Assembly (NCBI RefSeq): GCF_010015445.1
Contig: NC_053121.1
Location: forward strand, 28,934,434-28,998,433
Origin: Perca fluviatilis
Lineage: Eukaryota > Chordata > Actinopteri > Perciformes > Percidae
Direction: 5' to 3'
DNA length: 64,000 nucleotides
Under the pieces are notes generated by a model. The model was not told the origin of the DNA and did no database searches. It saw only the letters and a program-made list of their open reading frames with translations. Shown in pieces: positions 23,866 to 37,268 of the stretch. Numbering within the stretch: position 1 is the first letter of the stretch; the number at the start of each line of letters is the position of its first letter. The position numbers and the translations under genes were made by a program.

Positions 23866-26193
23866 CACATCGGCCTCAGCAGCAGCGCAATTGTTTACAG
23901 CAGCAGAGAGGAGAGAGGAGAGAGTGTGCCCGAGATAGTGAAACAGTTCAGAGGGGAGGAATCAATCCAAATATCAAACAATTGGTCACAAGTTACTGGT
24001 CACATCTAAATAATAAAGGCACAGGCTCTCTATTGATAATATAAATAAAATGGATTTTACAAATAGAAACGTGATAGAAACAATGCATCGCGAGTTCATC
24101 CCAAGTTGTATCCAGTGCAAGTTTTTTTTAAATGGTGCACTCGTATCGCACACTTTTATGTCTGTGCATCGATGCAAATCTTCTCATCCCTATTAGCCAC
24201 AATGCGACTTGGCTGCTGATAGTTCATTCGGAGAATGGCTAATGTAGCCTGGAACTGCTGGCCTCAAGCAGAGATGAGCAGCGGGTTGCTGAGGTCTGGT
24301 ACGCTCACTTCTCTCTAACTCCACACTCCCAGATATTTTTCATTTCCAAACTTGTAGTCTTCAGCCCTGACTGACACTAACTCAATTATCTTCATTTGAG
24401 GCAATTTATCAACTTTTTTGTAGCTCCCTCTGGAGCCACAAACAGCTTTATGCAATTTTTTTCACATATGCAGTAGTACTCTTCAAAACCTGTACACAGT
24501 TTGATGTGTAAACTCGTAGTTTAAAAGCATCTAAAAAGCTTAAACAGTATTCTAATTTTTGTCTAGGGTTGATTTAATACAATTTTAAATGCAGATTTTC
24601 ATTGCAGCAGAACCTTTATCAGGTGCAGTAAGAGCAAAAATAATTACAGTATTCATAATGCACAGAAAGTAATGTTCCATATAGTGAGAGCCTGCACAGC
24701 CGTTTCATTAGCTGCATATCTTTAGGTGTCTTCAGAGCAACAATGAGCACATTGAAGCGAACAACTAGTTTTGCCCCCAGGCTTTGTCAGAGTCATTCCT
24801 CCCATAAGAAGGATGTTATTGAGTCAAACCTGGGTGAAACGCTCCCATTCTCAGCAAATACAGAATATTGCAGCTCTCTGGAGGACCAAACACCACTCTT
24901 AGATGGCTGATTATAAATACTCGAATTGGATTTTGAGTGAAACATCAGTCTGGTTTAGCTTTGTGTTGATCTCATTCTCCCAAAACGTCCACGAGGGACA
25001 CAACAGGGTTATAGCTTGAATCTGGAGATTACTACCTACCGTTTTCCTGATTCTCTCCTAAATGGGCCAATGTTGCAAATTAAAACGTAATAGAAAACAT
25101 TATTCATAATTATGTTCAGAACTTACAGCATCAACTAACACCCACAGTGACAGTTTGTAATGCCTTGTGGGCGCTTAAGGGGTCAAAAGTGAGGAAAGGA
25201 GGGCTAAAAAGGAATAAAGGCATTTCTAAATGGTGCCTGTCCTAAACGCTAATTTGGCCTTTGTGGAAGGAGAATACAATGGGGTGAAAATAATTTAACT
25301 GGCTGTCTTCAGCCAAAGGGGGTTGAGAAATAATGAGCAAATTGCAACAATAAAAGTGGAATAATACCAGGATTAGCAGTGGCCTCACAGGCTTCTGTCC
25401 AGTTTGGTTTATTATTTACAAGTTGTGTGCTCTGAGGCCTGCAGCTGAAGATAATAATATTGTCTTCGGCAGCAAAAGCAATAAGGGTAAACAGAAAACT
25501 TCAGGCACATCCCACATCACTCTCCCTCTCCCTGGTGGAATATGTGCAGGAAGGAAAGGAGGATCATGGGTAGTCATTAGTGAGCTGGAGGTGATGCTTT
25601 TTATTGTTTATTGCTAATTCATCTAGTTTCTGTGCAAGATGTATCCTGATGTGATCCTAGGGTGCAGGAATATAAGTGGGACTTCCCTGAACAATGTGAA
25701 GGTAGAAGAACCTCGTTATTTTCTACATAACTGACTGAAAGCTGAAGCTATTTTACAACCTGCGTTTAAGTTTATTCCAAAATGCAGAGGATTTTGCAGA
25801 GATCGAAACTATTTGGAAATCTCCCAACAAAAGACGTTTCAAAAATTTTGATACTGTATGTGTGCTCAGTCATCTGGTGTTTTTGCAGAATACTTTGGAT
25901 CCATCAATCAACTGTCTGCTTTGTTCTTTGGAGTAATGTTCTCACACATATTCCCAAGACAGTGATCGGAAAGTTTAAAAAACAAAAAAAAAAAAACGTT
26001 GAGATAAGCTCTTTCAGTATTTTAGAGCACAACAATGCTTCAAAAGCAGGTCAAACACAGATCTTTGGATGAGTGTGTTGCATTGATTTCTGCTCCCTAA
26101 AGATGGTTTTTAGTTCTATGGTGAAGTCTGGCACCTTCGGTCTCGAGAAGCCCATGAGTGTGGTGATTAATCTCTTATAGCACACGGAGCTGC

Positions 26194-26219
26194 TCTTCTT
26201 CTTCTTCTTCTTCTTCTTT
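26194..26219 (+). repeat. (CTT)n microsatellite
   Basis: Eight CTT units; the minus-strand poly-Glu frame across it is a by-product. Confidence 0.95.
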
Positions 26220-26549
26220 GACTGAACCATTGTTAAAACCCCTTTGTGTTAAAGTCTCTGCCTTTAGGAAGAGTTCATTGGCCAGCCAGCCCTCAGGGGT
26301 CACACAGACTTCGTTGGCTGCTGAGGGGATTGCTGCAGGGCAGAGGGATTGGGGAGAGATCACAGACAAAGTGGGAGTTGCTGGTGGGCTCTCACAGCTC
26401 TGCAGCAACAAAATTAGCTCCATGGTGACCCCTTTCTTTCTGTTCCTTTTACTGTGAGGGACACTCGAAGACTTCTTTTAAACACAGGGAAGTTAAAGCA
26501 AGCAAAGGATTTTATTATTAGTAGTAGTACTAGTAGTGTTGTTTTGCTT

Positions 26550-26640
26550 TAACCTATATCAATTCAAAAACTGTATTAATCGCACAAGGGGCAATTAGTT
26601 AAGAGCAGCTACAGACAAGATACATACATACAGCACACAA
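26550..26640 (-). repeat. Possible LINE tail fragment
   Basis: CTGTATTAATCGCACAAGGGG followed by ACATACATACAGCACACA resembles the ACTTTATTGATCCCC-type 3' tail of fish LINEs in reverse orientation. Confidence 0.25.
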
Positions 26641-27714
26641 GAGAATATATATATATTATATCCATTTAAAAATCAAATTGCAGAAGGGATAAAAGAATCA
26701 GAGTGGTGATAAGTTTTAAAAGCAGGTAAAATATGATGACGTCTTGATGACAAGAGAGAAAATCCACTCTGAAGAACACGATCTGAAGAAGACAAAATGC
26801 TCGTTGCATTATACAAGATTTGTTGATTACGAAAGAGAATTTAAATCTCTTTGTTTCGCAGCACTAATTTTCTGTCTTTCACTTGAGGCTGTGAAATATA
26901 TATATATATATCATTGGTCAATACAAGTTGAATAAGTGTTATCAGTGGCAGAAACTGTGTGCAGCATGTAACAGAGTACGTGAACAACAACAAATGTAGG
27001 AACTGTGATGACACTTGTGTTGACTTTCCCTGCAAGATGTCAGGTTAATAAACAATACGTATTGGGTAAACAAATATTTTATAAATCCATTGTTCCCAAG
27101 CAGTGCCTCATTAGTAATTTCACAACATGAACCGAAACAAACCAACCAAGGAAAATACACTAATATTTTCTGAGAAATCAAAACTCAATCTACAGCAAAC
27201 ATGCTTTTATTCTGTGCCTCTGACTGTGTCATTTAGGGTAATACAGGTGCATGCTGATTTGCAACAGTCAACAAAAATATCAAATAGCTGCTCTCTTTTA
27301 ATTAGTCAGTAGTTGTATTAAAAGTTGACTGTTAAAGCAATACTGTGTATATATAGTGTCAATAAGGGCTTCCCTCATCCCTATAATAATTATTTTAATT
27401 ATCTCCTAAACTGTGGATCATTATTTTCGATAAATTGTTTAGTCTATTAAATATCAGAAAATAGTGAATACATGTCCATCACAATTTCCTAAAGCATGAA
27501 GCGGTATTTTCAAATTTCTTGTTTTGTCAGACCAACAGTCTAAAACTCAAATATTATAATACTTCAATCACATTTTTACCTGAAAAAAACACTTTCTACA
27601 CAAAAGATTAATCATTATCAAAGTATTTTTTAATACAGTATAACCAGTTCTGTTGATCTACTGATCTATTAACTGATTATTTATTTCAGCTGTTATCTCA
27701 ACCTGACAGTAATA

Positions 27715-27925
27715 GGGGTACCAGTAGCTACGGTGGTAAAGCAGGTTGGTAGTTCAGTCAACTGTGGACACTAATGCTGTTTTTATGTCATGGAGGTTTT
27801 ACTGTAATTCAAATCTGAACCGTGGCCTTTTACTGCATGCCCCCCCACCCTCTCTCTCCCCTCTCCTGTCTTCAATCTATCCTGTCAATTAAATGCCATA
27901 AAAGCCCACAAAATAATCTAAGAAA
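27715..27925 (+). mobile_element. Older tRNA-derived SINE of the same family
   Basis: A degraded tRNA-like head (GTAGCTACGGTGGTAAAGCAGG), CTTTTACTGCATGCCCCCCC, CCTGTCTTCAATCTATCCTG and an ATGCCATAAAAGCC tail follow the same order as the element at 6003. It is more diverged, and the CT body has shrunk. Confidence 0.65.
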
Positions 27926-28144
27926 GACATTCTTTTTGTGAAATATAAATTATATGTAATTAAATGTAAATGGGAATGTGGTTAGAAAAAATAAAGGGCT
28001 AGCTTTCACATCTTGTGTTTTTCATACAAAATACAACGTTGTTGTCGCTGATCTTTCTCTGAGACAGTGTAATACACGGCCAATATTTTCTTTCACTTTT
28101 GTGACTACTTCATGTCAATATAATAACAGAGAATATAATAGTTT

Positions 28145-28359
28145 TTATTTCGCCTCTAGAGGCCGCTATTGTAATGCATGATGCCAGCAGACCCTTCTCA
28201 GCTCTCGTGTACTGTGTAATGAATGACAGCGTGCACTGCTCCAGCAACGGACGCAACCAGGAAAAACTATCGGTATGGATTTTTGCCGATAACGATAGTT
28301 CCACCAATCAACTATCGGTGCCGATGAATCGGCAAAACCGATGAATCGGTCGACCTCTA
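28145..28359. mobile_element. End fragment of a hAT-like element
   Basis: Contains a string of CGATGAATCGG and ACTATCGGT motifs and ends AATCGGTCGACCTCTA, a terminal sequence seen in fish hAT elements. The other terminus is not present within the flanking sequence. Confidence 0.45.
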
Positions 28360-30011
28360 ATTTAAACCCATTTTTAATGGATATAGTGTTACAGTATGCA
28401 CAGTATTTTTAACCCTTATGTGACTAACTCGAGAATCATACAACTGTGTTGAATTGTCCGGTTATATGAACGCTCTCAAGCTGTAAAGAGTCTTTCCCAT
28501 CTTTACTATCCTTCCCGTATGACGCAAATGCTCTCTAAATGATAAGTCCATGGCCTTGCATGGCAGCTTTGCCCACATAAATATGTGTGCAAGTGAAGCC
28601 CTGAACCGTAGAAATGCAAATCATTATGCACTTGTTGTTGAAACTCTAACATCAAGGTCAGAATCAGATTAATGTTTTCTGCCAAAGGTCGATTAAAGGA
28701 ACACAAATTTTTCTTTGTGACACTGGTTCTACGACCCGTCAACCACTAAGACCGTAACAGAGACCAAAACACATGTTACAGGGAGAGCAATATTTCACGT
28801 TTAGTGCATGTGGACTATGATAAACAGCAGGTTGCATATGTGACTCAGGTACTTTCAGCAAGGTCTTACATCACCTTGGGAATTGATGTAACTTTATCTT
28901 TCAATAACTCTTCCATTACTGTATGTAAAGAAATGTTGTTTTCTTCGTAATCAGGCATTTCACAATTCCCATATTTGATTCAGAGTTTCTTAATAGAACA
29001 CAATGTTTCTTATCCCTCCTCATCACAACTGACAGACAAAGTAAAAGTGCATCTCACTGATGCAATCCACTCAACTGGCAATGGGTCCCCTGAGGAAACA
29101 CAACAATGAGCTACTCAGACTGCCAGAGGACACAATGCCTGTGCAGGGAAAAGAGGTAAAAAGACACGTTAGATTGAGGAGGATAGATGAGATAAAGGAA
29201 GGTTATGAATTTAACATAGAACAGATGTGAGACATATTGCGCCCGGAATGAATGAAGACATCATCTATAGGATCCAAATGCTGAATTAAAGTGCATACGA
29301 TTGGAATTAAACCGCAATTAAAGAAATTATCTGGGGTGATTTAAATTACAGGCAGGTGGAATAAAAAGATTTGATGACTTACTTTGACGGTCTAGGAATC
29401 TTATCTTAAGAAATAAAGCTGCTAAGAGTTGATGCCAAAAGATGAAATACCATTTTAAAAATGGACTGTAACATACAACAGATCCTCCACCATGAAATGT
29501 GTTTTTGGGTCTATTCATTAGTGAATACACAGATCATGTTTTATTTATAGTAGCATAACTTTAATTTACATATATAGAGACAAGCTGAGAAAACCAATTG
29601 AAAGTGATGATGTTGGGCTTTCACACAGCATGGATCTCATTTATGTCTGCAGACCATAAAAGAAGTTTGTAAAGAAGTTTTTAAAAGTTTGAATTATTAA
29701 TCTATTTAGTGACTTGCAATGGCATAAATAAACATTCTCCCGCTGTATGTGTGTGTATACATTAGTATAAATATATATTGTGAAACAATTTTTTGCCAAA
29801 CTCTAAATTGGCAGCCATCGGACAAACTATTGAGTTGTATATACTGTAAAGCAGTTACAACGAATCAAAGAGTAGAATAGAGTACAATGCTGCTTACACA
29901 GTGATGCATCAGTGTTAATCTAATAATGCTATTTAATAATATATCAGTCACAGGGGACATCTTACTGCACTTACTTTAAGTATATTTTACTGACAATACT
30001 TCTTTACTTAA
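28360..30011. other. Gene-free AT-rich DNA
   Basis: No recognised feature. Confidence 0.5.
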
Positions 30012-31039
30012 AAGGGACAGTTCACCTCCAAATCAAAAATACATAATTTTCTGTTTAGATTGTTTTAGGTTGAGTGTTGGATATATCGGCCATAGAGGTG
30101 TCTGACTTCTCTCAAATACAATGGAACTCGATGGCTGAGTGCTTGTGGTGCTCAAAGGGCCAAAAAAAATCCCTTTGGAAAACTCAACAGCTCCAGGAAT
30201 CATGACCCGTTTAAGATAACAGACCTGGTTGTAAGAAGTTTCATGTAGGAACTATTTTCTTTCTACCGAACTACACCAGCCAACTGTATCAACGCGCAAG
30301 TGGAAGTTTACTCATGGATGAGAGGCTTGTGCTGTGACAGTGCGAGATGTAAACATTAATGGCATCCTCTTCACCTAAGCTGTAGAGTTAGTGAGCTAGC
30401 AGTATCAGTTAGCTATGCTGCATTGCCAGACCTTCCTACTCAGCGCTGCGGAGGAGGGTCTGGCTAGTCCACTCACTCCGGGATGGGAGAAAAACAAGCT
30501 TTGGTTCATTGCCATTTCTTTAAACCAATCACAATCGTCTTAGGTGGCGCTAAGCGTCGCACAGAGCTACGGCGCCTCTGAAAAATAGCCACAGTAAGGA
30601 ACTTGTTTTGGTGGAACTTGTGTACGTTCAAAGGTTGTTTTAGTTGTGCAACAGAAAACTCAGATTGGACAGATAGTCTAGCTAGCTGTCTGGATTTACC
30701 CTGCAGAGATCTGAGGAGTCCTCATAAATCGACCTGAGTTTAGAATGCCGACACAAAGAAAGCAGAAGGTGACAGAATGAAAGACATCTGGCAGAATTTC
30801 CGACAGCACCTCAACAATCCCAGAAGTGGAACATAGTGGATATAGACTATCTATAAACTACTAACCTCTGGGCCATGAATACACTTCCATCTACGTGGTG
30901 ATACGAGATTGAGTGAAGGCAGATATCTCTACGGCCGATATCTCCAACACTGGGTAACACACAGAAACAATCTAGATTGATGAGCACTATGGGTAAAATG
31001 TTTTTTGTTTTTGGGGGGGGGGGTGGTAAACTGTCCCTC
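30012..31039. mobile_element. TIR element with GGGACAGTT ends, carrying a nested element
   Basis: Left end GGGACAGTTCACC and right end, reverse-complemented, GGGACAGTTTACC. Inverted similarity continues inward for over 100 bp through the GATATATCGGCC / GATATCGGCCGT motifs (30080 and 30935). The middle is interrupted by the element at 30413-30849. Non-autonomous. Confidence 0.65.
30413..30849 (+). mobile_element. Nested dispersed element, fuller copy
   Basis: Contains CATTGCCAGACCTTCC, a GCGCTGCGGAGG hairpin region, AATCACAATCGTCTTAGG, CAGATTGGACAGATAGTCTA and a terminal GGATATAGACTA. A shorter relative is at 35114-35383. It sits between the two arms of the element 30012-31039, so it inserted later. 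Confidence 0.65.
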
Positions 31040-33060
31040 TAAATATGATTTTGAATTCAGGGAGGTTACTTAAAATGGAGAATTTTTAAATTGTTGCATT
31101 AGTACTTTTAGTTAAATTCTGAATACTGTCAGTTCCACCACTAACACTTCTTTAAATGAGCGTATGACCATAATGAGACCAGCCGTGTGGAAATACTTTG
31201 ATTGAATCAGTGGATTGGAAGTACAGAGTAGATGCAAAGTCAATTTTGTTTTTTGTAAGACATCAAAACCTTATCATTAAATATGATTATTCACTAAGCC
31301 ACACAAGGAGAAGCTCTCTGCTTGTCTGAGCTGAAGATCTATAGTGACCTTGTGAATGACTACACAAGCAGAAAAAAATAACGAATTCATACTGTTCCTC
31401 GTGTGAGAGGTTGAATCAGCATTTTGTCATATTATATTAATGTAAATGTTTAATCTCCTTCCATATTGTATTTTATCTGCCCCACCGTGGACAATACTTT
31501 TTACACATGGACAACAAGGGGGATTATTTCTGACGGGTCTCTGTAGACCCTCTCATCTTACAGATTTCACTGGGTCCATTAATAAAGAACTGCAATTACA
31601 CGGTTTCAGTGACCTTGACATAGTGAGGTATAATCAATAGATGCCCCTGTTTTTATTTTTTCCCCAATCCACACAGGTCACTCCTCTCCCCTGGAATAAA
31701 CCCTGCTCTAATTCTTTGTTTGACAAAAGATTACTGAGCTTTATCATCTCGCTGACAAAAAACGATGCCCATAAACATAGAGGAACAGATTTATTTAATC
31801 TCCTCCTTGATAATTTGGTCTATATATCAACCCTTCTGGGCAGCAGAGCTCCAACAGACATATTGAAGAATAGAGGGTTATTGTCACCTGCACATTAAGG
31901 AGTTTCATTGTTATTGCCTTGCTCAAAGCAATATGTGTAGTTTAGTGTTAAAGCAATATTGCCACCTTACTGTAATTTTTGAGAGGAACAACTCACTGTT
32001 GGATTTTCACTAAAACAACAGACAAAATAACTTAATTCAAAATATTTCTTTGTGCAGGCAGAAGTTCGCAATACCGGTGTAAATTGGTCCAGCTGAGTTT
32101 AGGTTTGGCCAACAGAATACAACACCATGGAAACAAGCACCATACAGAGCACCCACTCATCATCATCACAGCAGCAACAATCCAAAAGAATCTGTCTGCC
32201 AAACCAAACTGCTTTGATTAAAGAAATGCAAAATATGAGACTTGGTCCCATTCAGCTGTACAAGTTTCTTCTCTCTGATGAACATGCGCCAATATTAGGA
32301 GATTGGCATTTTCAGACTTATTATCAAAGTCATTACAGAGTTCCAAGACAAATTGACAACACTGTGACACAAACTACCAGCTGCCAGAACTGTCCAATGT
32401 TCCTGGTGACTTTACCTCCAAGGAATGATTACAGTTTTCTGTATTTCTGCCCATTTAAGCATCTACATTTTTGAGACTATGACCCCTTGTAATTGCAAGA
32501 ATAATGACTATCCTCTCCAAGTAGAAAATGCAAAAGTAGCTGTAAAAAGTCTAAGGGTGGATGGTTGCACAAGTGAGAGATCTCCTACGAAGAGTCAGTT
32601 TTACTTTATTGTTTGCTTGCTCGGACCACACCTATCTTCAAACTCAGCCTACACTGTAATGTTTTATGATCGCATCTTATACGGTTGAGACACTATCATG
32701 ATGACGATAAATCTGGCAGCAGACAGACAGTACTCAAAACCGCCTCTGTGGTAGTTGCTGTTACTTTAAGTGTCTGGACCACATTTATCCATGATGACAT
32801 ACACGCATGCACGCATGCACGCACACACACACACACACACACACAAGGGATGGTGATAACCATGCCTTGTTGGTAAAAAAAACAACAAACTTAATAAATA
32901 AGTAACCAACCTGTAACACTACATATTTGCTGCATTTATTATTTTACATATTTAGCATTGGTGAAAAAAAATAATATTTTTTCAACATTGCCGAATGATC
33001 CTTGCTTATTCCGACTAAATTGTCAAGTAAATGGATAAATGGTTTTTTCTATACAGTTTG
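31040..33060. other. Gene-free DNA with one well-started open frame
   Basis: A 115-codon frame at 32127-32474 starts in a CACCATGG context and is Ser/Gln-rich at first, but shows no domain and no splice context. I treat it as chance. Confidence 0.45.
32801..32845 (+). repeat. (ACGCATGC)2 then (AC)n
   Basis: Two octamer units, then about 12 AC units. Confidence 0.95.
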
Positions 33061-33520
33061 TAGGGGTGTCACGCTTCGAATCGATCAAAATGAGCTTTTA
33101 ATTTCAATTATTGTAATCAGTAATTCAAAATCAGAGTAAGTAGGCTTACCGGCGGTAGCATGCAGTTAAAGACACAGGGTAATGTTAGGTTACCGGTAGC
33201 TTGCAGCTGCACTTTTTAAGACACCATGGCTAGTGATGGAGATGACGGAGAAACGACAGAACTGGGAAATCCTCCTGCTTTCCTGAAGTCACTGGTGTGA
33301 CATTTTGCCTTTCCTGTGAGTTCTGTAACCAAAAAACAAATGGTACAGGACTTAATAGTGTATCAGGTGCCCCTTTCGTTAACTCATGGTGCATTCATGT
33401 GCTCCTCATTACTGTGATATTAATAATAAAGTGTTTTTGAATCCACAATTTAATTGAATTGTGAACTTAAAATCCAAAGTCAAATCGAATCGTAGATTTG
33501 GAGAATTGTGATGCCCTTAA
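33061..33520 (+). mobile_element. hAT-like element with a broken transposase start
   Basis: Starts TAGGGGTGTCACG and ends in a diverged inverse (GTGATGCCCTTAA), a pattern typical of hAT ends. At 33226 an ATG opens MASDGDDGETTEL..., then KSLV, a stop, and HFAFPV, resembling the start of the BED zinc finger (KSxVWxHFGFPV) of hAT transposases with the tryptophan codon replaced by TGA. The remainder of the transposase is deleted. Confidence 0.5.
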
Positions 33521-35113
33521 TATTTTGTCATTTATTCAGAATGTTTTTAGTTCCATTCAGCTTTATTCAGTTTAACAAATAAAGCTATCTGGAGAAAAAA
33601 AAATTATATAAAAAAATGAAAAAATAGTGCACCCGGATCTTAGCTCCCATTTCTGTGATTTGGCTTTTGACTTTGTTGGCATTAGATCCTACCTTTTCAT
33701 ATATTCATGTAGCTCTGAAGATATGAGGACATAGACTTTACTTCACTGTTAAGCGCTGGGGAAAATGCCCAGTGAGAGACAGCGAAGGAGAAGTATGAAT
33801 CTGTAGAAAAATGTATGGAAATCATGTTTAATATTTTTGCTAATAAAACACAATAATTGCTTTAAGGTAATCATCATGTAAAAAGTTATAATGCATTTTC
33901 ATAATCATGCTAATTATTCAGTTACTATTCCATAGTTAGTTGCAGAGTCTACCTCTGAGGATGTAATATAACATGATTCAAATGGTGTGCTTTCACATTT
34001 TCTTCTCTTCCAGTTATAATTAGCAAACATTATTTAGATAATTTGACATATGAGAATATTCAGCTTTCATGCTTTTGTCTACCTGCACATTAGTTTGAAT
34101 TTGCTCTCTACTGCTGTAATTTAACACAGCTGTAAAATATTTTGGAATGTTTGTTTTCTTGTTGCTAATGTTGTATATATATTTGTAAAACATTACAGCA
34201 TTTCACATACTAAAGCTTCTGCTCTGAGTCTAAATTCCTTGGGACACAGCTGTTGACTTTCCCATTTAGTATTCATTTATCTGATGCTCTCTTCATTTGA
34301 ATACTAGGTGCCAAGTGCAGTTCCTCTGTTCATGAATAACTCATGCTTTACCCAGGGGTTTTTGTCTAATCTTAGACATTTAAGGGGAACACAGAAATAC
34401 AAATGGAATATGTGGATTCAGTCTAATTCAAATGAGCAAGCCTTATTCATTTGTCTCAACAATTTCAAAGCTAAATCAAATTTACAGCTTGTAACCTCAA
34501 CTAGTTTTCTTTAACACGGGACTGAAAACAGAACCAACCAGTTCATTATTTGTCATTAAATCATTAGACACTGTGTAGTTGCATTCACCTCTGATTTCAG
34601 CCAGATTTCAAACCATACAGTACCTTATTATTAACTTATACTGCAGAAGTAAAAACTTTTTTGAGACAGGTAATCCATCACTGTGAACTGACTCTCAAAT
34701 CTCAGTGTCCTTTAATGAAAAAACTGATATTTTGCTTTTACTTGCATCTACATCAGCATGCAAACAGAACTTTTTTTTACAATTAAAGGAGACAAAGTGT
34801 TCACTGAGATAGAGTACCTACTGTATCTTAGAAAAATGTGGGTGTTTGGAAGTTAATTTTCATACTGTTTATGAATTGAAACCAATGGTTTCCCAGAAGC
34901 TATCAATATCAATCTTAAACTTGCTGTTCGCTTCCTGCATGCTTTGGACAATAGTCAGCAAAAGTTACGCTTATATTTTATTTGTAGTAAAAGAGTTACA
35001 AATAGGCAATGCCACCAGTATGATCCTTTAGACTGCTACATCATAGCACTGTATCTGAAAACTGTACCAATGGTTTCTGCCCTTGTTGACGGTAAGGTGC
35101 TGTCACATCTCCT
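33521..35113. other. Gene-free AT-rich DNA
   Basis: No recognised feature. Confidence 0.5.
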
Positions 35114-35383
35114 TAGTCTCGCATTGCCAGACCTTCCTCCACAGCGCTGCGGGAGGCGCTAAGCCTTGGGAGGCGCTAAGCGCCGGATGGAGCCACAGTG
35201 CCGCTGCAAAATAGCCTCAGGAAGGAACTTGTTTTGTGAAGGTTGTTTTAGAAATCTCAGATTGGACAGATAGTCTAGTCGAAGATAGTCACAGTAGATA
35301 GATAGTCGAAATGAGGGACATCTGGCGGAATTTCCAGCGGCACCTGACCAATCCCGGAAATTAAACGTTGTCAATATAGACTA
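35114..35383 (+). mobile_element. Internally deleted copy of the nested element family
   Basis: Ends are TAGTCTCGCATTGCC and, at the right, ATATAGACTA, giving short inverted TAGTCT ends. Compared with 30413-30849, the stretch after GCGCTGCGG (the hairpin half and the AATCACAATCG block) and part of the middle are missing. Confidence 0.65.
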
Positions 35384-36944
35384 CCATCTCCTCTATACAG
35401 GCAGTGATCTCCCTATGTCTTCACCCATCTGGGCCTCTTCTTGCTTCATCTCACAGGTTAAGCAGCGAAATCCATAAATTCAACGCACATCTGAGGTGTC
35501 CTGTGGCTGTGGCTAGGCTACAAGTCTTCCAAACGGGTGCAGCTGTCCTGGCAGGATGCCTGAAAGTTAAGCTCTGATCTGACTAAACAAGAGGCCTTTC
35601 TCTCTGCAGTTGGTTCCTTTAGCTTCTGCTCACATGACATGACACAGTGCTGCTCATTGTCCATGGGGAAATTCAGTCTGAAAAGGTCAGAAGTTGTTTG
35701 GTATATAGAAACAATAGAGCACATGTCATACATAATAGTCTGCAACAGATAAAGGGACACAGATGAGTTAGCATCTGTGCACTTGTTGTATAAAGCAATA
35801 ATTTCCAAAATGCAGACAAAAAGTAAATTTTCTAACTGTTTTCTATTCTATTATTAATAAAGTAATAATTTCCAAAATGCAGACAAAAAGTACATTTTCT
35901 AACTGTTTTCTATTCTATTATTAATAAAGTAACACAAAATACTACCTCCACATGCACAATTCTGCACGTTTCCAAAGTTTTCATAGACTGAGGTCAGATG
36001 TGACGAGAGATATAGAACACAGTAATTTACTAAATTATTTTCTTACACACTTTGCACTTTTCTCATTCACAGTTTAAGCAAAAATCACACAATATAATCT
36101 TCTCACAGTCTCATCACAATGGGGGGTTAAAAATATAATTGTGAAGTTCTCTGCAGGCATTTTGAAGATGTAAACAGACGTTGCACCAGCACATTTTAAT
36201 CTGTGACATACCTGGATGTGATCTTCATTATGTGGATAAATCTAATAGTTGAACTAGTTTCATATACAGTATTTCTTCGGCAGCCTGTTTTGACTGGTTC
36301 TTTTCTAGAAAATGAGTGCATTACTAGCAGGAGGATGAAAATCATTAAAACCTTCCTTTCACAGAACTTCAGCTTCTTAACAGAATACATTTCGTACAAA
36401 GCTGTCACAGATTCTTCCATTCTTTATACTATGTGAACTTGCTCATTACAGATCACCAGAAACCCTCTTTTGCAGATGATATAATTACACTTCCCTGCTT
36501 TAAAAGAAGGTATTAAAAAATAATTTTGTCATTTGGGCAGTTTAGTGAAGCTTTCCATAAAAAATCTACACAGCATGCTATCGAATCAAAATATACTGTA
36601 CTACGCATTGAGATAGTAAAGTAAAAATGCCAACGACTTGCTGCGGCCGCTTCCTATATCCCTTTATCTGCATGTAGTACAATCTTCCATCATTATGCAA
36701 AGGCGTTTTCGCTTGCACTTGACCTTACAGTGCGGAGAGCACATCACACAATGAAAAGGATTATTTCAGCTACTGAAAAACAGATTAGGTGTGAGACACT
36801 ATAAAAACAGTTTTAATACCCCCTACAGATCAATTTCACTTAATTTCATTAAGAGAATATACACCACATGCTCACCTGTGTGCACAATCTTGGACAAAAA
36901 TTTGATTGTATGAGGTATTTGTTCATAGTCAGTGTATTACCTAC
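35384..36944. other. Gene-free AT-rich DNA
   Basis: Only the 67-bp tandem duplication at 35791-35924 is notable. Confidence 0.5.
35791..35924 (+). repeat. 67-bp tandem duplication
   Basis: Two direct copies (35791-35857 and 35858-35924) that differ at only two positions, followed by the first bases of a third. Unit start TAAAGYAATAATTTCC, with ATTTTCTAACTGTTTTCTAT inside. Confidence 0.9.
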
Positions 36945-37268
36945 AGCAAATGGCAGTCAGCACGCCCCCAGTTTGGAGAAGCAGGCAGGAGTACCCGCAT
37001 AGAAGCTAAGCAATGTACTGCTGTTGACGGGGGCCGCACCTAACAAAAATGTATATCAGTTTAACTTCACGCTATATTTAGAATATTTTCAGGGAAAGGG
37101 GATATCCACCTGCCACCACCCGTCTTTGTGCCACTGCAAAGTCACTGCAACACATGAAAACAGACAATTATCAGATATTTGATTGTGCATACGTTTACCA
37201 CATTCCAGATTAGAGGGAAGGTGGCCCTTAACTCCTCACTGTCAGCCACACCCCGCTCCAGAAACTAG
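36945..37268 (+). repeat. Dispersed teleost repeat
   Basis: AGCAAATGGCAGTCAGCACG, GAGAAGCAGGCAGGAGTACC and CAGCCACACCCCGCTCC are in an order I know from many fish sequences. No coding potential; class not known to me. Confidence 0.4.

Larger units (their letters stand above)
23866..27714. other. Gene-free AT-rich DNA
   Basis: A CAGCAG-rich stretch at 23876-23905, the CTT run at 26194 and a probable LINE tail at 26550; otherwise nothing recognised. Confidence 0.5.

Noticed and set aside
32127..32474. 115-codon frame with a CACCATGG start
   Set aside because: No domain, no splice or promoter context, AT-rich third positions like the surroundings; frames of this length are expected by chance in 64 kb.
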